Assembly (NCBI GenBank): GCA_037039925.1
Contig: JAXRKP010000932.1
Coordinates: 90,001-154,000, forward strand
Direction of reading: 5' to 3'
Length of the DNA: 64,000 nucleotides
Source of the DNA: Doris montereyensis
Lineage: Eukaryota > Mollusca > Gastropoda > Nudibranchia > Dorididae
The notes beneath the pieces were generated by a model that did not search any database, had not been told where the DNA came from, and was given only the letters and a program-made list of their open reading frames with translations. The translations under genes and the position numbers were made by a program. Shown here in pieces: positions 14,406 to 25,800 of the stretch (position 1 is its first letter; every line of letters starts with the position of its first letter).

Positions 14406-16361
14406 AGCATAAAAAAACAACACTACTTCATGTTACAAGATTATCATAACAAACATTATTGCAATACAAAAACCTAAATAAATTCCACTTATATAAAGAT
14501 ACACTTGGATTTAAGTATAATCTCAATATTGTTGGAAAATTTTGAATTAAATAATGAGCAATATCAAAATTGTAAAGTGTAAATCACAACTTCAAAGATG
14601 TAAAATTTAAAAAACAAATTTTTATATTGCTTTTGCTTAGTCAATTTGTACAAGATACACAAATGGAAAAGAAAATTTCATATTAATATAAGATGGCTAA
14701 AACACATGGTCAAGGGAAAATATAAAATCTTTAATGCCATCGTATTATCAGGATATGGTATAAACAAATTTGTTTAATAAGACAATGAAATTTGAACCGG
14801 AGGAGCCTTAGAGTGAGATCTTTGAAGGGGGTGGTAGGAGGTGCGTGAATTGAAAAGAAGGGATGGGGAGTCGGGGCAGATGCTTGAAATGGTCTGCGGA
14901 TTCAGCAGAATGATATTACATGTTGACCTTTGTTAACTCACATAAAGTAAAGATAAAAATAAAAATATATGCAATTGTATCACACAACTGCTTCATTCTC
15001 AAACTCAAGTCATAGCATGTGCGTGTATGTGTGTGTGTGTGTATGCCTGTGTATGCAAAGCATTATGCCTCCTAAGGATTAAAAAAAAAGTGAAATCCAA
15101 AGATAGAAAAGAGATGTCACGTCCAGAGGGATAAGCCATTGATGATGATGATGAATTCAAAAAGATAACATTTTGTTTTTGCTGCAAATTACAGCCTAAA
15201 CTAACAAACTTTTAAAATATTTTCAAACAACATTCTGAGTTGTTTTAACTTTGAAATAACACCAATTGTAATGTATTATGTAGACATCGTATGTAAAAAA
15301 ATCCATTCCTTTGACAAGACAAGTGTGCCTTTGAAGTGAATTGGCATGAGTAACAATATAACAAACAACACAATGTATGTGCATCATTTTATTTGACATA
15401 TCAGTAAATGTAAAATAAAACCGAAAAGAAAAACAAGACCAAAACAAATTCCTCATGCACCAAAACATTTCCATAGCAGTATTAGCAGTTATCTTATGGG
15501 TGAAATGTGGCATAAATGGAATGTGATGTTATGTATTTAGTTATAATGATCTTGCACTGAACAATTTAGCAACAGATACTTTCACATAAAAAAAACCCCA
15601 ACTATTTGAAGAGCTCCTCTCTTGGACATGAATCATTTCTGAAATCCAGTACAAGAACATAAATTTGTTGGCCCTGTGCAATCTTGGTGTCAGATAATTA
15701 TACCATTTCCTGTACAGGCAAAGTAGCATAACAGGGAGCGCCCTATTTACACCATCATTGCTCAGCTCACAAATAGAATGTTAACTTACAACAAAATTTC
15801 CTTGCGTTATATATTTCAAAAATGAAATTTCAAGAGCTATTTATAGATCCCACCAGTTGATCCAGCATGAACTTTCCCATCAGAATGGAAATAGTGAAAT
15901 GTGACTTGCCTCTTAAAACCACATAACTGACAACTGATTGTTTAAAGGAAAATCAAATGTAAAACAAAACAAATGAGAGACAGCTCAGAAAATACTAGCT
16001 TTTTTAAAATTTATCGCTATCAGATTACTTTTTCCCCATGTCTTCCAACATTCTGAATAAGAACCCAAGATCATGATGCCTAACATTTAACATAGACATA
16101 CCCGCATTAAAAACTCCTTACTGTTGCTTTTTATAGTTTTCATGAAAATCTTCAAAGAAATGTTCTTTGGTGTGCATAATAATAATAAATGTCTGAGTAC
16201 AATCTCCAAAAACATTATATTAAACAAACCATTCAGGAAATAAATATATCATGTCAGCCAGAATTTCAGCTGCTTCAAAGGGGTCAAAAAATTCAAGCAG
16301 ACTGATTTATAGAATATTTTACTAAATGGTTTTAATATTTTACAATAATATATAAAAGCAT
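14406..16361. other. Intergenic AT-rich sequence, no gene recognised
   Basis: Only a short (TG)n at about 15018-15043 and scattered A-rich runs are seen. No exon with splice borders or known domain was found on either strand. Confidence 0.5.
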
Positions 16362-16677
16362 GTTACAACTTGGGTGATACCAAGTATGATTATAAGATAA
16401 GACAGTGTTCGATATTGAAATTACACAGGTAGGCATGAAGAACACTATTCCAAATTTTTACTTACACAACCTATTTAAAGTACTGGTTTAGATGAATGAA
16501 AATTCTACTTAAAATATGGGGAAACAATGAAATTGTCCTTAATTAACCATCAATTATGGTAGAAACATTCTTCAAATGAAAACGTTCTTGGGATCATTTA
16601 GAACCTACATGAACAATATGACTACTTTTAGGTGCCTGGCAACAGAAGCTTTGACCCAAAAACAATGACCGACTCAG

Positions 16678-16680
<3 letters not shown>
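16362..16680 (+). mobile_element. Dispersed repeat family E, copy 1
   Basis: It shares a string of words with 23027-23350: ACACCAAGTA-type start, TACACAGGTAGGC, TCAAATGAAAAC, CTTGGGATCATTTAGAACCT and AATGACCGACTCA. It is followed by a long TA repeat. No coding capacity is seen; the type of element is unknown. Confidence 0.75.

Positions 16681-16725
<45 letters not shown>
16681..16725. repeat. (TA)n microsatellite
   Basis: A 45-bp perfect TA run starts at the end of repeat E. The other E copy also ends in an ATATAAATATATAAA run. Confidence 0.95.
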
Positions 16726-16728
<3 letters not shown>

Positions 16729-16816
16729 CCATGTAATTGATCTGTTTTCTCTAAAATCTATAAAACACTTGTGTTTATAAAATGTTTACATATATTTATA
16801 TGCTTGCTGCCGGTTG

Positions 16817-16819
16817 CTA

Positions 16820-16854
<35 letters not shown>

Positions 16855-16878
16855 CTAATACTAATAATAATAATAATG
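16817..16878. repeat. (AAT)n microsatellite
   Basis: AAT repeats interrupted by ACT, followed by a SINE-like GTGATTTATATAGC word. No gene. Confidence 0.9.
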
Positions 16879-17372
16879 TGATTTATATAGCCCTATCATC
16901 CAAGCCTCAAAGTGCTTTACATAATAATACTATCATACATGTAAAAACAGGGAATGGGATGAATGAAACATGGATCCTTTGAGAATTTTTGTGTAAAACC
17001 TTTAACATGGAATCATGGTTGAGGAAAATGTGCCGTGGATAGAGCAGTGAAGGTTTTTAGTAATTTTTATTGGCTAAATCTAAATGATAAATTATGGAAA
17101 TGACTCAACATACTGGTAGCGACCGGCAACATACTTCTATATAAAGATATTAACGCATATTATGTATTCATTTAATATTTTATTTCAAAGAAACAATTCA
17201 AGTCTGTTCCCTTCATCAATATTCTTGAAGGTTCATGATGTAAGCTGTAGCGCCATTACGGTCGTCGTAACATAAATGTAGCAATGAAACTAAAGTTATA
17301 AGTACATTCTATGCATGCTATTTCTTTCTCTCTTTCTTTATCACTTCCCATTTTACTTTCCGGTGTACAGGT

Positions 17373-17588
17373 TTACATGCCCAAAATGATCTTTCTCCAG
17401 GCTGCCCTGTCCTGACACTTTCTCTTTCCTTCCATGGAAGTTAAAAAATTTCTTTGCTTTAATGCCTCTTTTACATATTCTTCCCACATTCTCCGAGGTC
17501 TGCCTTTTGGTCTTTTACCTTGGGTTTTAACATTGTATACTGATTTAGCTTTTCTATTGTCATTCATTCTGTTTACATGCCCCAACAC
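17373..17588 (-). mobile_element. Non-LTR retrotransposon ORF tail (relic)
   Basis: A 71-residue frame reads LGHVNRMNDNR, GKRPKGRPRRMW, an acidic/basic VKEAL stretch and CQDRAAWRK. This His-Val-x-Arg-Met, Gly-Arg-Pro, Asp-Arg-x-x-Trp pattern is the usual C-terminal end of animal LINE reverse-transcriptase proteins. Nothing upstream on this strand encodes the RT core, so it is a 5'-truncated relic. A TTTCTTTAT...CCCATT...CCGGTGTA sequence occurs on both sides (17322-17370 and 17618-17666). Confidence 0.8.
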
Positions 17589-18247
17589 AAACTTAGGGCA
17601 ACAGATGCAATATATTAACTTTCCGTCTTTCTTTATAAGTTCCCATTCTACCGGTGTATGGGTTTAGATATATTTGAAGGGGTCATTTCAATTAGTGTGC
17701 CTAAGTCACAATTACATCATTTAGAGAAAAATGACAAAAACCATGAACTTTGGCACTGTTGGCTTTAGGAATTCGATATTTCAAACAGCTGTAAATGTTA
17801 TGTATTTTCATTATATCATTTTCACTTTTCAGGAAGCATGATTTCCTTTTATTCCCTAGGATTATCTCTCTGTCTCGTTTTTCATGAAAATGGGCATAGG
17901 CACACTATTGAACTGACCCCTTCATTTACTACAATACAACAAAATTAAAAAAACATTTGATATCCATTCAGATAGCAATGTACAAAAGATGTAATGACAT
18001 TTCATGAGGAAGTACTTTGCACTAGAACCACTCATAAAATCTTCTCTTAAACAACCATTGTGCCTCATTCCTTTTTTATATGAGGGAAATTTTATGATTA
18101 ATATCACAGTGTGTCACAACATTTTTAGAAATCTGCTTACATATTTTATGGGGTACAATATACGTGTAATCACTTCACAACAATTACGTTTGCTAACTTA
18201 CTAGAGACAGAAAAGTTCCTCCGACTAATCACATAAAAGCAGATGGC

Positions 18248-18392
18248 AGCAAGGCCCTAAAGGCCCCTAGAGCCGGAGCTTATCCCGGTTTCTATAGCGT
18301 GAAGCGGAGTCACCTCCTGGCCAGGACACTAGTCTGACACAGATTTTTACTCCCAAGCTGGTGTTTGTATCCATTTGCACCTGAAATCAAGC
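18248..18392 (-). mobile_element. Partial SINE family A (3' half)
   Basis: The reverse complement carries GTGCAAATGG, GACTAGTGTCCTGGCCAGG and AACCGGGATAAGCTCCGGC in family A order. The tRNA-like head is missing. Confidence 0.75.
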
Positions 18393-18983
18393 AACTAGTA
18401 CTTGTAATCCTTTTTTCAAGGAGAATTTATGCAATTCATCTTCAATGTTAAACAAGATCACAAATCATGAGAAATAATAAAGAAGAGTCTTGTTCAAATC
18501 TATTTATATCTCCGATCTGTTAAGCGTGTTTATCACCTACCAAGGAAATGTTCAATCCACATGAAGAATTTACAATGAAAAGCAAAAAGAGTGACTTGAC
18601 CTAATCAAAAAGCTTACACAACCCAGACAGGGTGCCTTCAGCATAAACAGTAATGACAAACTCTGTATTTGGTCAAACCCAAGGCATTTCAAAAGAGCCA
18701 TAAAACGTCGACACCTACCAAAGATATTCTATGAAATGCTAAGAAGTTCAGCATTTCAGACCCCCATGTGTGTTGTGGGCAATCTAATCAGATAAAATAA
18801 AATTCCCTCTGGAATGAGTCCATGCCAAGACATTTCTCTGCTGAAAGTGTACCAGATTTTAGAGCAATATGGCGGAGTATTTTGGGAATCTAAGGCCCCG
18901 ATTGCATCATCGACCCAAAGGAAGAAAACATGTGGCAAAAATCTTCAGAAACTAAATTGAGGCATTGAAGGGGAGAAAACAAA
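18393..18983 (-). other. MOCS1 3' flank / 3' UTR region
   Basis: This is the sequence downstream of the MOCS1 stop on the minus strand. AT-rich, no repeat family or further exon was recognised. It probably contains the 3' UTR; no clear minus-strand AATAAA was singled out. Confidence 0.4.
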
Positions 18984-19883
18984 TCAACGCTGGAAATCCC
19001 TCTTGCCGCCAGATTTTGACACCAACATAATATCAGAAATGATCATATCATGAGTGACGGCTTTGCACATGTCATAAACTGTCAGAGCTGCCACGGACGC
19101 GGCTGTAAGCGCTTCCATCTCTACCCCTGTCTGGCCAGTTGTTTTAGCCGTAGAGGAAATTTCTACAGTGTAGTTTTTGTCATTTAAAATGCAAGAAACA
19201 GTCACTTTGTTCAGTGTTATATTATGACACAGAGGGATTAACTGCGCAGTTTGTTTAGCCGCCATGATGCCAGCCAGTTGAGCAACAGTCAACACGTCTC
19301 CTTTTTTCATCTTGTTTTCTCGGACAAGCTCAGCCGCCTGCTTGCCAAGAAAGATTTTAGCTTGAGCACTTGCCTCACGGTGGCTTGCGATTTTATGACT
19401 GACATCCACCATTTTTGCTCTGCCCTCTGAGTCTGTATGTGTCAAATGTAGTGAATCACCGGACGTGCTTATATCCTCTGATTTTCCTTGATGCATCAAG
19501 TCGTGATAATGCTTAGCATACTCTTCAAATCTTTTATGAGCCTCTGATGTCTCTGATGGAAAAACCCTGTCACTGCTTTGAATCACTTCTTTTATTTCTA
19601 ATTGTCGGCCATCTAGCTCTTTCCCAAACCTAGCTCTATAGTCTTGTTCCCAGTACTTAAACCTTGTTTTTTGATGTTCTTCATCAGAATCTAAGCCGCC
19701 CTCTGACATAGAAAAGGATGATTGAACATGTTGTTGCTGTTTTGCGCCATTTAAATTAAAGTCATTGACACTTTTGTCAGATTTAGCATTTTTATCACTA
19801 TCGTCTTTAGACGAATAAAAACAAGCACATTGATAAAATTTAAACGATGCCTAATGAACCATGATGATGAGCTTTGTCTGAGA
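18984..19883 (-). CDS. MOCS1: MOCS1B exon: MoaC-type cPMP synthase domain
   Basis: A single large last exon holds the whole MoaC domain. Visible motifs are [27 protein letters not shown] (catalytic-region His), [17 protein letters not shown] and [11 protein letters not shown] (Asp and Lys of the active site), ending GGKRDFQR and TGA at 18984-18986. An acceptor (TATTCACAG) at 19884 opens a frame [16 protein letters not shown] that joins exon 9 in phase. It becomes continuous with [10 protein letters not shown] and the MoaC frame only if one T is added to the TTTTT run near 19818. The basic, Ser-rich start could be a linker or targeting-like segment. The first in-frame ATG of the MoaC frame is at 19709. 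Confidence 0.93.
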
Positions 19884-22800
19884 CTGTGAATAGAATAAGA
19901 TGAAAAATGTCTTTTAACTGAGAGTGGACATCACAAATGGTCTTGATGGCATGACAGGATTCTGTTGGTGCAATCTGGGTAATATCACAGACAAAATTTC
20001 TGGACGAAGAACAGGCCGTGGTCTAGCCAGGAGACCAACGTTAAATATTTGATCTGAGGATGGAAAACGTCGCGAAAAAGACCAGCCATGAAATACATAA
20101 GTCATTAATTAGACATATCACAACACATTTTTTTTCAAATAATGCCAATGCAATAATGCATTAACTATAAGGCTAGACAAGAACATCGTTTTAAAGCACC
20201 AAGATTACAAAATTGTTATAATATTGAATATGATCAAAATCCTGCTGATCCTGATTGAAAAACAACATGCAAATCCACAAGTTTACACATTTGAAGTGAA
20301 TTCATGAATGGTTACACAGGACCAAGCAAACCATGGTCAATGTCTAGCATAGGCTGTTGACAGTGAATCTTACTCTACTTGCCTCAAGATGCACAACACT
20401 TTTCATAGACAAAAAGAGCAATGGTTTGATACACCATTGCTTAACATGGATTATGAAAAAATTGAGTTATCAATCAAATCAAAGACGAATGTCCAACATG
20501 TTTGATTTTCTTCACCCAAATCCACAACTAATGTGATCTCGCCGTTCTTGGTATGAATTTTAATAGTGCCTGGACTGCCTGCAAACAGCTAAGAGATCTT
20601 TAACGTGCACAGTGTTGTGATCTGCTCATGGGACCTCCTTTTTATCGTTCGTCTCTGATGGGACTAGTTGTCGACCTACCTTCCTGAACCAGGGGAAGAT
20701 TTTGCTAAAAAAAACTCAAGAACAATTTTCAACCATCAGCGTGGGCTTGACTCCACTACCTCCTAGTTGAGAGGCTGACACATTAACTCTGGACTACTGA
20801 GTCCTCGCGTGTCAACTAATATGGTGTTGGTGAATGAGGAAACTTTCATTGATTTGTTGCGTGCTTGTCATATAGAAGTGGATGGCTATTGACTACATGA
20901 AGTCCTGTACCCTTCTATCTGCACAACTTTTCCAATCTCCCCAGTTCATAGACTGCTACAACTGTATGAATATACATATTCAACAAAACCAGGAAATCAA
21001 ATGTAAACGATTAGTCTTTTAAGCCATAATCTCACTTTCAAAATCTGACCCCATAGTCAAGTAGGAGATTATGACTTGGACTACAGACATGCGGGAAATC
21101 ACCCACCAATTAGAATCATGGGTCGGTTTTCCATCTTGGATAAGTTTGTCATGCCTGGAACAAACAAACGGTAAATATCGGTAACCAAATATTTTTACTG
21201 AGAATTTTTTTATTTTTAAAACAAGTAAAAAAAAATAGGAGAAATGTCAATAAATAGATGTTAAGTCTTCAGTGACAACAATAATGAATAATAAAACATA
21301 TGATATCTCCTGCCCCATGGCGTTTGAATCAAGAAACACAGATAAAGAGGAACTTTTGAAACTACTTAAGAAATGAAACCAATTTCAGCAATTGCCTCAA
21401 AATAAAAACTAAGAAACTAAAATTAAATCAGACAACACAGCACAAAGTCAGACAAAAACTTAATTAGGGAACCCATACCCCCCCCCCCCCCCCCGCCCAA
21501 AAAAAACCCACCAAGAAAAACAAAGCAAAAAACACAAACTCAGACACAAAACCCAGACAATGATAATCAAAGGACCCCCAACACACACACACACACACAC
21601 ACACATACAAGAGAATAATAAACAAACCTGCATGCTGCTTCTTTTTTGCGCTTCACTGCAACCCCTATCACTTCCAAAAGTTCTTCTTCTGATAAATTAG
21701 CACGAAGGGCATCTCTCAGAGAAACCTCTGCATTGCCATGAAGACAAACCTGGGATTGGATTCACGAAAACAAGGTTTATATATAATAGATAATAATAAC
21801 AAGAAGAAGAAGAAGAAAAGGAGGAGGATTAGGAGGTGGGAGAGGAAAAAGAGGAGGAGGAGGAAGAAGAAGAAGAAAAAGAAGCAGAAAAAGAAAAAGA
21901 AAAAGAAAAAAAAAAGAAAAAGAAAAAAACAGAAAAAGAAAAAGAAAAAGAAGAAGAAAAAGTAAAAGAAAAAGAAAAGAAAAAAAGAAGAGAAGACAAG
22001 AAGGAAAATTAGAAGAAAAAAAAGAGGAAACAGTTGGGAAGAGTATCAGGGTGAGATCTTGAATGTTTTATACAAGGATGAATATGAAAGATAAAATACT
22101 CTCACTTGCTACAAAAAATAAATGACAATAAATAATGATAAAAACAATATTTTCAAAAATTAACAATTTTCTTCATACAAAAAAATAAAATAATTACTTT
22201 CTCCACAAATCTGTGAAGATTCAGTTTCCAAATATACATACGAAAATCATATTTTAGGAAAGACACTTGTCCGTTCCATGTTTTTCTTTCAGCAAATTTA
22301 TGGGGTAGTGAAGAGGTTAAGGAAACGGTTTATGGAAAACCAACCTTGAGATTTCCATCAGCAGTGAGGCGAAAGCGATTGCATGTGCCGCAAAAATGCT
22401 CACTCATTGAGGTGATGAATCCAATCTGACCCGCAAATCCCGGCACCTTGAAGGCCTACCAGAAAAAGCAGAAGAAGAAAATTACAGGAACGTAAAGTGG
22501 TACAGCAGAGTAAATTCAGCTTTAATAAATTTGCTCTTAAATGGACAATTTTGAGAAAAAATTTACATGAAATATAAGAAAAACGTCAATCAATGATATA
22601 TCCAAAGTTTGAAACATTGGATAAACTTAAAGTTGCACAGATTTTCATCCAATTTTATGACATGTCACTCCCATAGCAAGTTGTGATGCCCTTATAAAAC
22701 TACAGAAAAATAATGTCCTCGTCAAATTCTAAGAACTGCAATTTTCCTTTAAAGTTGTTGTGGAAACAAAATAAGATGACAATACAAAACTTCCTCAACA

Positions 22801-25800
22801 GGACGCTAGTCTGTGGTACTCATTGGCACCTGAGTCGCCCGGGAACATGTGATTTAAGTGTCTTTCCAAAAAGAACAAAACGTCAGATCTAACATTGCCA
22901 GGATTTGAACCCCAGACCTCAAAATTCCAAGTCTGGTAATCTAACCACTGTTGCCACAGCTTGGAAGTGACATCGACAAAATGTTGTATGTAACATTTCA
23001 GACATTTAAAAAAAACAAACAAGCATGTTACATCCCGGGTAACACCAAGTACGCTAATTAGATCGAGTCAGTATTCAAGAGCAAGGCTACACAGGTAGGC
23101 GTGAGCGGTAGGTCTACTATTCCAACTTTTTAATTTTAAAACAAATTTAAAATGACAGCTTATGTGAATGACATTTCTACTCAAAGACAGGGAAGAGATG
23201 AAATTTCCATTTATTAAACGTCACTTCTGGCAGAAAAATTCCTCAAATGAAAACATCTTGGGATCATTTAGAACCTACATGCAAAATATGGTTACTCTAA
23301 GTGGCCTGGTAATAGAGCCTTTGACGAACAAGGAATGACCGACTCACAATTATATAAATATATAAATTTATCTCACCTTTGACGTATCATTTGGCTTGTC
23401 CTCTAATTTTGTCAGCTCCGGCCATTTCTCTCTAATCATCTTCAACATTTCTGCATATGACATGAATTTGCGTGTGTTCCATTTGTTTCCCCAAAAGGCA
23501 TGTACTCTATGAACCTTACATCCACAGCCTATGGAATAGAAATTTTAACAAAAATTTTTAATCAAACTTAGAAATCTACTCCCCAATTAAAAAATTAACC
23601 ACAAGACGACAAACAAATGAAATGAAAGCAAAGAAGCAGTTAAAGATAAAGATGGATATATAGTCTGCATCCATGCACAAATGCAGGCTCACCGACTGTA
23701 CATCATTTATTCCCCAGCAGGCCATTTCATTCAAAGTCCTTCTCAACTCTCGGGTGAGCATACAGTACACAAACCTGTTAGGCTTTTCGTACTAACACTT
23801 TGACAAGATCTTTTTCTACCAATAGCTGGGTACTCATTCACACCTGAGTCAAGTTAGGAAAGTAGAGTAAAGTGCCTTTCCTAAAAGCACAACGTTGTGA
23901 AAAAACCCACATGTGCCAGCCATTGGGCTTGAACCAGTGTCGTAGTGATTACCAGCTCACAACACTGCGATTCAGCTTAAACGCCTCATTAAAATTTTCA
24001 TAGACATATTTTTCACCTGTATTACATTACACAAACCTTTTCCTTTGTGAAATCGACAAAATCACAGATTTCATCTTCGTTAAGCCCCCGCATCACCACA
24101 CAGTTGATCTGGAGGAAAGAAAAACCATCCGCATCATTTCAAGCCTCTATAGATGAATCATGGGTGACATAGAAATGTTTGATATATTCAATGTGTTAAA
24201 ATAAACAAATTACTCCTCATGGCCAACTAGATAGGAGACGTTAGATCTCAAGGTACAAAGAATAGACCCTTCTTTCCTCAAAATACATAGGTGAGAAAGG
24301 GTTTTATTGATTTAAAATACATCAATCACCATTTACACGTAAAAATGATATATTTTGTAAATATTGTGGGATTTGTGATATGTGATTGATGCTAGAAAGA
24401 GAAAGTGTGTTGCAATTTAGATGCAATTGTTATGCACATTGAGCATGACTGCATATGGAATCTACTCTTTAGATTTAATATCAATTTGAGGCAGTTCTTC
24501 CAAACGAAACAATAATTCTTGGCAAAATAATACAACTTTTCAAAATATAAAGATTTCACATTTAGATAATTGTAAAGTTAAATGGGTTTTTAATTCATTA
24601 CACACCGAAACTATGACCCAGCCATAAGCCCAGGCAACAAAGCCCAGTGACATCAAAATTGCACAGGCACAGTGAATCATACGGCACAGTGTATGATGAA
24701 ATGGACAGCAGGACAAAGGCTCACATTAATAATAATAACAAAGATGAATATTTGCAAAGGATAGCATGAAAAGAAGAAAATGTAGATATAAAATATAACG
24801 GTGGGGTAAAGACACAAAAAAGTGACTGTTTTATGAGAAAACAATAAGCACTTTACTAACAAAAGCAGAAATTAATTTTTATAAGGAAAAAGAAAGGAAA
24901 AGAAGAACAGTCTTACTTTCAAAGGATTGTAGCCGAGCTCTAAGGACGTATCAATGGCCTTCATGACTTTGTCCAAACCACGTCTCCTGGTGATGAATTC
25001 AAATTTAGCGGGAATCAGTGTGTCCAGACTAAGATTGATTTGATCCAAACCTGCCTTTTGGAGAGCGGGTAGCTTGCGAGACAATGCCACGGCGTTGGTC
25101 GTGATGCCGATATGCTTCAACCCCAATGGCCTCAACGCACTCATGCCCTCTTGGTGAAAAGGAAGAAAGACAAAAATAATTTTAAGTCAGATTTTCAAAC
25201 AGCAAACTGTTTTCACTGTTAACACATGTCTTCCACAGCCTCCTTCTCTCTTTATAAAAAAAAAACAACATGAAGACAAGTTAAACATCATCAACAATTT
25301 CCTTCTCTCTTTTAAAAAAATCTAAGAATATGTTACATGTTTGAGTTTGTCTGTTCTTTCCCCTCATGTATTGACTACTATGCAAGAATTCTTTCCAAAT
25401 ATCTTGAGTCTATTTTATTATATCATACACCAGGTTACAACACTGACAAAACCATCTCTACAATCAATATAAATGTCAAGTTATCTTTTTATCAACATTC
25501 TTTTTTTTTTTTTTAAACACTGAAAAAAGTGAGCCTTTTTAAAAATTAAGTAAAATGTAATCAATAACACATTGCAATCTGGCAGCAATCAATCGATAAA
25601 GGGGTATGATCATGTTGGTTTCCTAGTTCATGCTTGTTTGCTTGTTTGCTTGATTGCAATTTACCTCGTCCAGCGTATATGTGATAACCTCGGGATGAAA
25701 TATGAGGAAACAACCATATGAAAGACATGGGAAAAAAGTTAAAAAAGGGATAAAGAAAAGAAGTCTAAGGCATACCATCAGTGCCTGCCAACCGCCCACC

